Assembly (NCBI GenBank): GCA_009692185.1
Contig: SHZT01000015.1
Location: 1 to 62,669 of the forward strand
DNA: 62,669 nucleotides
Direction of reading: 5' to 3'
Source of the DNA: Gemmatimonadota bacterium
GTDB taxonomy: Bacteria > Gemmatimonadota > Gemmatimonadetes > Gemmatimonadales > GWC2-71-9
The notes beneath the pieces are model-generated. The model saw only the letters and a list, made by a program, of their open reading frames with translations, was not told the origin of the DNA and ran no database searches. The translations under genes were made by a program, and so were the position numbers. Below are positions 48,417-56,959 of this stretch, piece by piece; position 1 is the first letter of the stretch, and every line of letters begins with the position of its first letter.

Positions 48417-49678
48417 GACGGCGATCCTGTGTGAAGAATGGGTTTCGTGTCCGCCAGCGCCACGCGGAACGTGGACACCGTTTCCGCAACCTCATCATCG
48501 CGCATGGCCGTGGACAGGAAGAACGCGCCCTCGGCCCGCATGAACAGCCCGTGGTTGAGCGTGGCGAGGTGAAGCCAGTGCATCCCCGCCCGCTCCGCCA
48601 GGTGAATCCCCACGAGTGACCCCAAGCCGGTCACTCGCGCCAGCACACCCGCCTCGTCGAGCGCCCCCTTGATGCCGCTCCGGAGGCGATCACCCAGCCC
48701 GTTGATGCGCGCGATCTCGGCCGGCGTCAGAAGCCCCAGCGCCGCGATGCCGGCCGCCATGGTCGCCGCGTTGCCGGCGAACGTTCCGGAGTGCTGGGCG
48801 GAATCCGGCCGCGTGGGGTCAAAGCGGTCCATGATGTCCGCCCTGCCGCCGAATGCACCAACCGGCAAACCCCCACCGATGATCTTGCCGAATGTCGTGA
48901 GATCGGGCGTGATGCCGAATATGCTCTGCGCTCCACCCGCAGCCAGTCGAAACGTCACGACCTCATCGCAAATGAGGAGCACGCCCGCCTCGCGCGTCAC
49001 CTCGCGGAGCCCCAGGAGAAAACCCGGCTCGGCCGCATGCATTCCTCGAACGGAGACAGGTTCCACCAGCACGGCGGCCAGCTGGGCGCGTTGCGCCTCA
49101 ATGAGCCGCGATGCCGTTTCGAGGTCGTTGTAGGGGGCGACCAGCGTCTCAGCCACAATGCTCTCCGCCAGTCCCGGGCTCGCCACCACGCTGTCGTATC
49201 CGCCGTGGTAGCTGCCCTCCATTCTCAGTATCCGGTTGCGGCCGGTGAATGCCCGAGCCGCGCGGACGGCGTACATCACCGCCTCGCCGCCGGAGTTCGT
49301 GAACCGAATACGCTCGACCGACGGAACCCGCTCGGCGATCATCCGCGCGAGCACGAGCTGCCGTTGGGTCGGCGTGCCCCAGTCCGTTCCCCGCCCCACC
49401 TGCTCCCGCAGGGCCGCGACCACCGCCGGGTGCGCGTGCCCGTGGATCATGGACCCGTAGTTGTTCAGTTGATCGAGGTACACGTTGCCGTCCGCATCCG
49501 TGACACGGCACCCGCATCCTTCCTCCATATAGGTCGGGTATGGCGCGTAGTGCGTGATGCCGCGGGCCACCCCGCCCGGCAGGAGCCCTGCTGCCTCCCG
49601 GTGGAGCGCGTCCGACCGCCGAGTGCGGGCGCGATAGGCCGCCTCGATGGCGGCCTTGGCGTCAGCGGCGGGCGGCAT
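48413..49678 (-). CDS. Class III aminotransferase, glutamate-1-semialdehyde aminomutase-like
   Basis: 421 aa. It shows the fold-type I hallmarks of the HemL branch: GGEAVMYAVRAARAFTGRNRIL, GSYHGGYD, LICDEVVTFR and FGKIIGGGLPVGAFGG with the PLP lysine. Its position between an acyl-CoA ligase and a peptidase, and no other heme genes, argues against HemL itself. Related enzymes act on beta-amino or omega-amino acids. The start overlaps the ligase stop by 17 nt. Confidence 0.85.
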   Translation of the reverse strand: MPPAADAKAAIEAAYRARTRRSDALHREAAGLLPGGVARGITHYAPYPTYMEEGCGCRVTDADGNVYLDQLNNYGSMIHGHAHPAVVAALREQVGRGTDWGTPTQRQLVLARMIAERVPSVERIRFTNSGGEAVMYAVRAARAFTGRNRILRMEGSYHGGYDSVVASPGLAESIVAETLVAPYNDLETASRLIEAQRAQLAAVLVEPVSVRGMHAAEPGFLLGLREVTREAGVLLICDEVVTFRLAAGGAQSIFGITPDLTTFGKIIGGGLPVGAFGGRADIMDRFDPTRPDSAQHSGTFAGNAATMAAGIAALGLLTPAEIARINGLGDRLRSGIKGALDEAGVLARVTGLGSLVGIHLAERAGMHWLHLATLNHGLFMRAEGAFFLSTAMRDDEVAETVSTFRVALADTKPILHTGSPS

Positions 49679-51173
49679 GGACCATTTCCCGCACCGCGCC
49701 GCGTGCGACCTTGCCCGCCGCGTTTCGTGGGAGGGCCTCCACGAAATGCACGGCCTTGGGCGCCTTGACCGAGTCCAGTTCCCGTTTGACGAATGCGATC
49801 AACTCGGCCTCCGTTGCCGTGATGCCCGCCCGCAGCTGAACCGCGACATGCACTGCCTCGCCCCACTTGGCATCGGCTTCACCGAACACGCAGCACTCGG
49901 CCACCGCGGGGTGCCGCGCCAGCGTGCTCTCGACTTCCGCGGGGTACACCTTGAATCCGCCGGTGTTGATCAGTTCGCGGGTGCGCCCCTTGAGAAAAAG
50001 GTAGCCCCGGTCATCCAGCGTGCCGAGGTCACCGGTACGCAGCCAGCCGTCTACCAGCGTGCGTGAGGTCAGCTCGGGTTGGCCGAGGTAGCCGTTCATC
50101 ACCAGGTCACCGCGGACGGCGATCTCGCCGATTTCGCCGGGCGGCAGATGCCGGCCCTCCGGATCCATGATCGCCACCTGAGTACTGATCGTCGCGCGCC
50201 CGACCGACGCGAGATTCCTTTCGTCCGCGAACTCTTCGGCCCGCATGACGGTCACCACCTGGGGCGCCTCGACCTGGCCGTACGCCGTCTCCAGGACCGG
50301 GCCAAAGACCCGCCGCGCCTCCGCGATCCGTTCGGGCGGCATGGGCGCCGCTGAGTAAATCAGGTGCCGCAACGCGCTGAAGCTACGGTCTCCCACGCCC
50401 GGCCCGGCCAGCAGGTTGTAGATCATGGTGGGCGGCAGGTAGGCCGTCGTCACGCCGCGCTCGAATGCATCGAGCATCAACGGCACGGTGGGATGCTTGA
50501 GAAGAACGAGCCGGCCGCCCGCTCCCAGAATTGGAAGAATGAAGCAGGAAGAGCCATGCGTGAGCGGGGCCACGACGAGGTTCACGTCCCTGGAGGTGAA
50601 TTCGAAGTGATGCCGGATCGTCTTCGCCTGCGCATTGATACAGCGAATGGATTGCAGAACGCCCTTCGGTATGCCGGTGCTCCCGCCGCTCCACTTGATG
50701 ACCTGCACGTCCTCCGGCTCCCGCAGGTCGGGCCGCGCCCGTGCACCAATATGCTTCTCGATCAGCCCCTGCACCGTATCACCGACGGCGGATTTCGATT
50801 CGGTCCACCCGGTCACCAGCCAGGCACCGTTCGCCGTGAACCTGTCCCGGCAATCTTCGTCCGCCACGATGATCGTGGGCCCCGTCGCGGCAATCATCGC
50901 GTCCAGCTCGCGCTTCCCGAGCCGCGGGCTGAGCGGCACCCAGGTCTTTCCGGCGGCGTAGGTCGCCAGGAGCGCGGTCAGGTGTTCCCGGGTATTGAAC
51001 GCGCAAATCCCCACGCGGCTGTTGGGCGTCGGGTCTGCCGCCTGGAATGCGACGGCCAGCGCCTCGACGTCCGACTGGAGCTGCAGGTACGTCACCCGAT
51101 CGCCGCCGCACTCGAGCGCGATGGCTTCGCCGTCGCGATTGCGGCCTTCGAGAAGCATCATGATCGGCAGCAC
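49662..51173 (-). CDS. AMP-dependent acyl-CoA synthetase/ligase
   Basis: 503 aa from a GTG at 51173 with GAAGG 6 bases upstream; an ATG at 51161 is equally possible, and the ORF can be extended to 51230. Adenylate-forming motifs: WSGGSTGIPKG (~175), ETAYGQVEAPQV (~308), WLRTGDLGTLDDRGYLFLKGR (~385) and a C-terminal lysine in PRNAAGKVARG. It activates a carboxylic acid to its CoA ester. It diverges from the symporter gene across ~59 bases, so a shared control region is likely. Confidence 0.88.
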   Translation of the reverse strand: MLPIMMLLEGRNRDGEAIALECGGDRVTYLQLQSDVEALAVAFQAADPTPNSRVGICAFNTREHLTALLATYAAGKTWVPLSPRLGKRELDAMIAATGPTIIVADEDCRDRFTANGAWLVTGWTESKSAVGDTVQGLIEKHIGARARPDLREPEDVQVIKWSGGSTGIPKGVLQSIRCINAQAKTIRHHFEFTSRDVNLVVAPLTHGSSCFILPILGAGGRLVLLKHPTVPLMLDAFERGVTTAYLPPTMIYNLLAGPGVGDRSFSALRHLIYSAAPMPPERIAEARRVFGPVLETAYGQVEAPQVVTVMRAEEFADERNLASVGRATISTQVAIMDPEGRHLPPGEIGEIAVRGDLVMNGYLGQPELTSRTLVDGWLRTGDLGTLDDRGYLFLKGRTRELINTGGFKVYPAEVESTLARHPAVAECCVFGEADAKWGEAVHVAVQLRAGITATEAELIAFVKRELDSVKAPKAVHFVEALPRNAAGKVARGAVREMVHAARR

Positions 51174-51232
51174 GTGTTGCCTTCGCGGGTTATGGACGCT
51201 AAAGTCGCGGGGCCTCGACAGGACTGTCAATC

Positions 51233-52456
51233 GTGAATCGCAATCGGGCCATCGCGCTCGGACTCATCGCCGGGCTGGCATTCGGCCTGATCACCGCCGG
51301 GACGGGCTCCCCCCGGCTGGCCGACATCGTGCGGGCGATCGAGCCGGTCGGCACGGGATTCGTGAATCTCGTCCGGATGGTGGTGGTCCCTATCGTGGCC
51401 TCCACCGTGTTCACCGGCGTCGTTCGGCTGGGCGACCCGCGCCGGCTCGGCCGCGTGGGCGCGGTGACCCTCGGGTTCTTCCTGAGCACCATGGTCATTG
51501 CGATCGTGATCGGCATGGGCGTCATGGCGCTGGCCCTGCCCTTCGCTCACGACGTGGCGGCCCCGGTCGGCGACCAGCCGATCCAGACCCTCCCCGGCAC
51601 GGTGGATTTCATTCTCTCGCTGATTCCCACGAATGTGGTCGCCGTGGCCGCGAGTGGAGCGTTGCTCCCGCTGGTGGTGTTCAGCGTTCTCTTCGGTGCG
51701 GCGGTCGCCACGCTTCCGCCGGAGGCACAGCGGCCCCTCACCAATCTCGCCGACGCGATCACCGAAGCCATGATCCGGGTGGTGCACTGGGTTCTGTGGA
51801 CCGCGCCCGTCGGCGTGTTCGTCCTGGCGGCCTCGGCCACCGCCAAGTCGGGCTGGGAAATGCTCCAGAACCTGGCGGTGTTCGTCATAGCGGTCCTGGT
51901 GGGCCTCACGATCTTCGTGGTGGCGGTGTACCTGCCGGCCGTCCGGTTCCTCGGGCGGATACCGGTGGGCCGGTTCCTGCGGGCGGTGACGGGCCCCGCG
52001 ATGATCGGCGCCTCGGCCACGAGCTCCGCGGCGGCGTTGCCGGCCATGCTGGATGTCGCGGACCGCGAGCTGGGGGTGTCGCCGTCGGTCGCGAGCTTCG
52101 TGATTTCGCTCGGCGCCGCGATCAATCGCTCGGGATCAGGGCTCTTCCAGGGCGCCGCAATCATTTTCCTCGCGTCGCTGTACGACATATCCATTCCCCC
52201 CGCCACGCTCGCCGTCACCGTGTTCAGCACCTTGCTCATCGCGATGACCGTGGCCGGCGTGCCGAGTGCGAGCCTGGTTACGCTGGCGCCCATTCTTGGA
52301 TCGCTGGGGATTCCGACGGCGGGTATGGCGCTGCTGTTCGGCGTGGACCGCATTCCGGACATGGCGCGCACGGCGGTGCACGTCATCGGTCACCTGGGAA
52401 CGGCGGTGGTGGTGGACCGGACCGTAGGCCCGGCGAAGGACGGGCAAAACGGTTAG
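51233..52456 (+). CDS. Dicarboxylate/amino acid:cation symporter (DAACS)
   Basis: 407 aa from a GTG with AGGA about 9 bases upstream. Family motifs: the serine-rich re-entrant loop GASATSSAAALPAM (~260) and SLGAAINRSGSGLFQ (~290), where the usual NMDGT is replaced by INRSG. That change in the substrate loop suggests a ligand other than glutamate or C4-dicarboxylates. It is the first gene of the plus-strand catabolic operon and probably brings in its substrate. Confidence 0.88.
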   Translation: MNRNRAIALGLIAGLAFGLITAGTGSPRLADIVRAIEPVGTGFVNLVRMVVVPIVASTVFTGVVRLGDPRRLGRVGAVTLGFFLSTMVIAIVIGMGVMALALPFAHDVAAPVGDQPIQTLPGTVDFILSLIPTNVVAVAASGALLPLVVFSVLFGAAVATLPPEAQRPLTNLADAITEAMIRVVHWVLWTAPVGVFVLAASATAKSGWEMLQNLAVFVIAVLVGLTIFVVAVYLPAVRFLGRIPVGRFLRAVTGPAMIGASATSSAAALPAMLDVADRELGVSPSVASFVISLGAAINRSGSGLFQGAAIIFLASLYDISIPPATLAVTVFSTLLIAMTVAGVPSASLVTLAPILGSLGIPTAGMALLFGVDRIPDMARTAVHVIGHLGTAVVVDRTVGPAKDGQNG

Positions 52457-52463
52457 CTCGCGC

Positions 52464-54062
52464 ATGCCGACCGTCGCTGACCTCATCATCAGCCGTCTCG
52501 TCGAGGTTGGTGTGAAGACGCTGGTCGGCATGCCTGGCGGGGGCAGCAACCTCGACCTGGTCGAAGCCGCCGGGCGGGCGGGGTTGCCTTTCGTGCTGTC
52601 GCACACCGAGACGGCCGGCGCCCTGATCGCCAGCGCGCAGGCCGAGCTGACCGGCCGCCCGGGCGCGTGCCTGGCGACACTCGGCCCTGGCGTTTCCTCG
52701 CTGGTGAACGGCGCCGCGCACGCGCGCCTCGATCGCGTCCCCCTCATGCTCCTCACCGACAGCATGCCAGCGAGCGGGCGCGATACCTATCAGCATCAGC
52801 GCCTCGATCACGCGGCGCTCCTGGCGCCGGTCACGAAAGCCAGTTTCACCATCGACGCCGATCGCGCCGACGAGATCTTCACGCGCGCCCTGGCATTGGC
52901 CAGCGCGCCGCCGCCGGGCCCCGTGCACGTAGACCTGGCACCGGACGTGTCGCGAAAACACGCGGCGACATTCAATCGCCCCTCTCCCGCAGGGAGAGGG
53001 GACGGGGGTGAGGCCGGGGGTGAGGCACGGAAGTTCCTCGCCGGCGCGCGCTGCCCCCTGGTGATCGCGGGCCTAGGCGCCCGCGACACCTGCGACGCGG
53101 ACGCCGTGCGCACCCTGTGCGAGAACCACGGCATTCCGGCCCTGGTCACCTACAAGGCCAAGGGCGTGATCCCCGACGAGCACCCGCTCTTCGGCGGAGT
53201 CTTCACGCATGGCGCGCTGGAACGGCCGCTGGTCGAGGCCGCCGACGTGATCATCGGCGTCGGGCTGGACCCGATCGAATTCCTGCCCCGCCCCTGGGAC
53301 TACCGCGCACCGTGTGTCGCCTTGAGCCGCTGGCCGCTCGAGCAGAGCCATCTGCCGATCGCCGCCTCCCTCACAGGCGATCTCCCCAACACACTGCGCG
53401 AGATAGACGAGTGGCTGCCGAAAGGCACGGACTGGCGAGCCGACGACATCCTCGCCCACGCCCGCCGGCAACGCACCGCTCTGCATGTCACAGCGACGGG
53501 TGGCTGGGCGCCGTGGCGCGCGGTCGAGGCCGCCGCGCGCGCCGTCGGGCCGGACATGCAGGTGACGGTGGACGCCGGCGCCCACATGTTCCCTATCATG
53601 GCGCTGTGGCCCGCTCGCCGGCCGCGGCAGGTCCTGATCTCCAACGGGCTCTCCACGATGGGCTTTGCGTTGCCGGCGGCCATCGGGGCCGCGCTCACCG
53701 ATCGCACGCGCCGGGTGCTCGCGCTCACCGGTGATGGCGGCCTGCTCATGTGCCTGGCGGAGCTGGGCACCGCGGCCCGCGAGCGCCTGAAGGTGACCGT
53801 CATCGTCTTCAACGATCGATCGCTCTCGCTTATCCGCATCAAGCAGGAGCGGCTGGGCTACCCTGCCGCCGGGATGTCGCTCGATGGGGTAGACTGGCAG
53901 GCCGCGGCGGCGACGTTCGGCGTCCCGGCGTGGCGCGCGCGGAACGACGACGAGATGGCGCGCGGCCTCAAGGACGCTTCCGCCGCCGAGGGACCGGCAC
54001 TCATCGAGGCCGTGATCGATCCCGGGAGCTACCCCGAGACGCTGCGCGCGGTGAGAGGGTGA
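52464..54062 (+). CDS. Thiamine-diphosphate enzyme (acetolactate synthase / benzoylformate decarboxylase-like)
   Basis: 532 aa. N-terminal PYR domain with the TPP-activating glutamate in SHTETAGALIASAQAE (~47-62) and ATLGPGVSSLVNG; central NAD-binding-like domain (~190-320); C-terminal PP domain with LTGDGGLLMCLAEL (~418) and FNDRSLSLI as the GDG-N motif. It decarboxylates or carboligates a 2-oxo acid. Residues ~172-187 (PSPAGRGDGGEAGGEA) are coded by a palindromic repeat inserted in frame in the linker between the first two domains. The substrate is unknown. Confidence 0.85.
   Translation: MPTVADLIISRLVEVGVKTLVGMPGGGSNLDLVEAAGRAGLPFVLSHTETAGALIASAQAELTGRPGACLATLGPGVSSLVNGAAHARLDRVPLMLLTDSMPASGRDTYQHQRLDHAALLAPVTKASFTIDADRADEIFTRALALASAPPPGPVHVDLAPDVSRKHAATFNRPSPAGRGDGGEAGGEARKFLAGARCPLVIAGLGARDTCDADAVRTLCENHGIPALVTYKAKGVIPDEHPLFGGVFTHGALERPLVEAADVIIGVGLDPIEFLPRPWDYRAPCVALSRWPLEQSHLPIAASLTGDLPNTLREIDEWLPKGTDWRADDILAHARRQRTALHVTATGGWAPWRAVEAAARAVGPDMQVTVDAGAHMFPIMALWPARRPRQVLISNGLSTMGFALPAAIGAALTDRTRRVLALTGDGGLLMCLAELGTAARERLKVTVIVFNDRSLSLIRIKQERLGYPAAGMSLDGVDWQAAAATFGVPAWRARNDDEMARGLKDASAAEGPALIEAVIDPGSYPETLRAVRG
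52979..53025. repeat. Dispersed palindromic repeat, copy B, inside a gene
   Basis: CCCCTCTCCC-GCAG-GGGAGAGGGG, then AC and GGGGGTGAGG, plus a second GGGGGTGAGG. Arms and tail are identical to copy A at 4412. The insertion keeps the reading frame of the TPP enzyme and adds a Gly/Pro/Glu-rich linker. Confidence 0.75.
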
Positions 54063-54084
54063 CCAGACGAACAAGGGAGAGTAT

Positions 54085-55239
54085 TTGACCGACGAAATGC
54101 ATGCCCAACTGCGCGGCGCCGTCCGCGAACTCTGTGCCGGGTTCCCCGACGCTTATTGGCGTGATCTCGACTCCCGTCGGGAGTACCCGGACGCATTCGT
54201 CAAAGCCCTGACGAAGGCTGGATACCTCGCGGCGCTCATTCCGGAGGAGTACGGCGGCTCGGGTCTCACCGTGGCTGACGCGTCAGTCATTTTGGAGGAG
54301 ATAAACCGGCAAGGCGGCAACGCCGCGGCGTGTCACGCGCAGATGTACATCATGGGCACGCTGCTCCGCCACGGATCCGCGGATCAGAAACGCGCCTACC
54401 TGCCGAAGATCGCCGCCGGCGAGTTGCGCCTCCAGGCCTTTGGCGTGAGCGAGCCGACGACCGGCAGCGACACCACGCAGCTCCAGACCACGGCCATCCG
54501 CACGGGCGACCGCTACGTGGTCAACGGCCAGAAAATATGGATGTCGCGGGCGGAGCACTCGGACCTCATGCTGCTCATCGCGCGGACCACGCCCGCCGAC
54601 CAGGTGAAGAAGCGCACCGAAGGCCTGTCGGTCCTGCTCGTGGACATGCGGCAGGCGATCGGCCATGGTCTGACCATTCGCCCGATCCGGACGATGATGA
54701 ACCACTCGACCACGGAGGTCTTCTTCAACGATCTCGAGGTGCCGGTGGCGAACCTGATCGGCGAGGAGGGCAAGGGCTTCCGCTACCTGATCGACGGCTT
54801 GAACGCCGAGCGGATTTTGATCGCGGCCGAGTGCGTGGGTGACGGGCGGTGGTTCGTGGAACGCGCGACCAAGTACGCCAACGAGCGCGTCGTGTTCGGC
54901 CGGCCGATCGGCCAGAACCAGGGCATCCAGTTCCCGATCGCCCGCGCGCACGTGGCGGTCGAGGCGGCGGACCTGATGCGCTGGCGCGCGGCGGCGCTGT
55001 TCGACGCCGGGAAGCCGTGCGGGGCCGAGGCCAACATGGCCAAGCTGCTCGCGGCCGACGCGTCGTGGGAGGCCGCCAACATGGCGGTCCAGACGTACGG
55101 TGGCTTCGGCTTCGCCGAGGAGTACGACATCGAACGCAAGTTCCGCGAGACCAAGCTCTACCAGGTGGCCCCGCTCTCGACCAATCTGATTCTCGCCTAC
55201 ATCGGCGAGCACGTCCTGGGCCTGCCGAGATCGTATTAG
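54085..55239 (+). CDS. Acyl-CoA dehydrogenase
   Basis: 384 aa from a TTG with GGGAGA 4 bases upstream (MTDEMHAQLRG); an ATG four codons later is possible. Family blocks: FGVSEPTTGSDTTQLQT (~118), FAD-binding YVVNGQKIWMSRAEHSD, and C-terminal QTYGGFGFAEEYDIERKFRE (~333). It removes two hydrogens from an acyl-CoA alpha-beta bond using FAD and electron-transfer flavoprotein. In this operon it would act after the CoA-transferase or ligase. Confidence 0.9.
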   Translation: MTDEMHAQLRGAVRELCAGFPDAYWRDLDSRREYPDAFVKALTKAGYLAALIPEEYGGSGLTVADASVILEEINRQGGNAAACHAQMYIMGTLLRHGSADQKRAYLPKIAAGELRLQAFGVSEPTTGSDTTQLQTTAIRTGDRYVVNGQKIWMSRAEHSDLMLLIARTTPADQVKKRTEGLSVLLVDMRQAIGHGLTIRPIRTMMNHSTTEVFFNDLEVPVANLIGEEGKGFRYLIDGLNAERILIAAECVGDGRWFVERATKYANERVVFGRPIGQNQGIQFPIARAHVAVEAADLMRWRAAALFDAGKPCGAEANMAKLLAADASWEAANMAVQTYGGFGFAEEYDIERKFRETKLYQVAPLSTNLILAYIGEHVLGLPRSY

Positions 55240-55242
55240 TAA

Positions 55243-56436
55243 ATGAAAGATGAAGAAGGCCTCCCGCTCGCCGGACTGACCGTCGTGGCGATCGAACAGG
55301 CGGTGGCGGCCCCGCTGGCCACGCGGCAACTCGCCGATTGGGGGGCCAGGGTCATCAAGATCGAACGACCGGGCACGGGCGACTTCGCCAGGGCCTACGA
55401 CACGCGGGTGAAGGGGCTGTCGAGCTACTTTGTCTGGCTCAACCGGTCCAAACAGTCGCTGACGCTGGACTTGAAGCGTCCAGAGGGCGCCGAGGTCGCC
55501 CAGCGGCTCGTGGCGGGCGCCGACGTGCTGGTCCACAACCTCGCACCGGGGGCGATGGACCGGCTGGGCTTTGGGACCGCGACGTTGCGGGCCCGGCATC
55601 CGCGCCTCATCATGTGCGCGGTGTCCGGTTACGGGTCCGGCGGGCCTTATCAGGATCGCAAGGCCTATGACCTGCTGGTCCAGAGCGAAGCGGGGCTCCT
55701 GTCGATCACGGGAACGCCGGAGACGCCTTCCAAGGCCGGCATTTCGGTCGCCGACATAGCCGCCGGTATGTACGCGTATTCCGCGATCCTGACGGCGTTG
55801 TTGCGACGAGCGGCGACCGGCGCTGGGGCAGCGCTCGAGGTTTCCATGTTCGACGCGCTGGGCGAGTGGATGAGCCATGCGATGTACGCCACCGCATACG
55901 GAGGATCTCCCCTCCCCCGCAGCGGCGCGCGCCACGCATCCATCGCGCCGTACGGGCCGTTCACGGGCAGCGACGGCAAGACGGTGTACCTGGGCGTCCA
56001 GAACGAGCGCGAGTGGCTGCGGTTCTGCCGTGACGTGCTGGCTCGGCCGGCGCTGGCCGACGACCCGCGGTTCGTGACCAACACCGGGCGCGTCGAGCAT
56101 CGCGACGCGCTGGAGGCCGCGATCGGTGAGGCCTTCGCGACAATGACGGCGGCGGAAATCGTGGCGCGGCTCAACGTGGGCGAAATCGCGCACGCCTGCC
56201 TCAACACCGTCGAGGAGTTTGCCGCGCATCCGCAACTTGCGGCGCGCGGGCGGTGGCGGGAGATCGACTCACCCGCTGGCCCGCTTCGCGCCCTGAGTCC
56301 ACCGGTAGTCATGGACGCCTTGGAGCCGGCCATGGGTCCCGTGCCGGCCCTGGGTGAACACACCGAGACGATTCTCGCCGAGCTCGGCTATGATCACGAG
56401 ACCATCACCGGCTGGCGCGAGAAAGGAGTCATCTAG
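55243..56436 (+). CDS. Family III CoA-transferase (CaiB/BaiF)
   Basis: 397 aa, full length. VAAPLATRQLADWGARVIKIERP at the start, SGYGSGGPYQDRKAYDLLVQSEAG (~128), and the catalytic aspartate D171 in SVADIAAGMY. It moves CoA between carboxylates, such as oxalate, carnitine, mesaconate, itaconate and citramalate. It is 3 bases after the dehydrogenase and just before a MaoC hydratase, the order expected for C5-dicarboxyl-CoA breakdown. Confidence 0.9.
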   Translation: MKDEEGLPLAGLTVVAIEQAVAAPLATRQLADWGARVIKIERPGTGDFARAYDTRVKGLSSYFVWLNRSKQSLTLDLKRPEGAEVAQRLVAGADVLVHNLAPGAMDRLGFGTATLRARHPRLIMCAVSGYGSGGPYQDRKAYDLLVQSEAGLLSITGTPETPSKAGISVADIAAGMYAYSAILTALLRRAATGAGAALEVSMFDALGEWMSHAMYATAYGGSPLPRSGARHASIAPYGPFTGSDGKTVYLGVQNEREWLRFCRDVLARPALADDPRFVTNTGRVEHRDALEAAIGEAFATMTAAEIVARLNVGEIAHACLNTVEEFAAHPQLAARGRWREIDSPAGPLRALSPPVVMDALEPAMGPVPALGEHTETILAELGYDHETITGWREKGVI

Positions 56437-56437
56437 C

Positions 56438-56959
56438 ATGGCGGTCAAACCGGGCTGGACGGGGCGCGTGTTCGAGGATTTTTCTGTCGGTGACGTCTAC
56501 GAGCACCCGCTGGGGCGGACGCTGCTGGACGCCGACAACACCTGGTTCACGCTGCTCACGCAGAACACCAATCCGATTCACTTCGACGACGCGTGGTCGG
56601 CCCAGACCGAGTTCGGGAAGCCGCTGATCAACTCGTGCCTGACCCTGTCACTCGTCACCGGCCAGTCGGTGACTGACTTGTCGCAGAACGTCATGGCCAA
56701 CCTGGGATGGGACGAGGTCACGCTCCCACACCCGGTGTTCGCGGGCGATACGATCTACTCGCGCTCGGAGATTCTGGAGACGCGCGAATCGAAGTCACGC
56801 CCGAACGTCGGGATCGTGAAGGCGAAGACGACGGGATTCAACCAGGACGGCACGGTGGTGATCGAGTTCCTGCGCACCTTCATGGTCTACCGGCGCGGCC
56901 ACGTGCCCGCGATTGCGCGGGTCCGCCCCCAGGCACCCAAGACGGGAAAGCCACGATGA
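56438..56959 (+). CDS. MaoC-family (hot-dog) enoyl-CoA hydratase
   Basis: 173 aa from the ATG one base after the CoA-transferase stop, with AAGGAG upstream. NTNPIHFDDAW (~43-53) carries the hydratase-2 aspartate/histidine pair. FEDFSVGDVYEHPLGRTLLDADN is typical of the mesaconyl-CoA hydratase-like branch. It would add water to an unsaturated acyl-CoA such as itaconyl- or mesaconyl-CoA. The stop overlaps the next start (ATGA). Confidence 0.88.
   Translation: MAVKPGWTGRVFEDFSVGDVYEHPLGRTLLDADNTWFTLLTQNTNPIHFDDAWSAQTEFGKPLINSCLTLSLVTGQSVTDLSQNVMANLGWDEVTLPHPVFAGDTIYSRSEILETRESKSRPNVGIVKAKTTGFNQDGTVVIEFLRTFMVYRRGHVPAIARVRPQAPKTGKPR

Noticed and set aside
48413-49678. Heme biosynthesis gene hemL
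   Set aside because: The fold fits, but neighbours are a ligase and a peptidase and no other heme genes are near; the broader class III label is safer.
54283-56235. 650-codon open frame on the minus strand
   Set aside because: It mirrors the acyl-CoA dehydrogenase and CoA-transferase, which have clear motifs. Composition (Arg/His/Gln-rich) is that of an antisense shadow.
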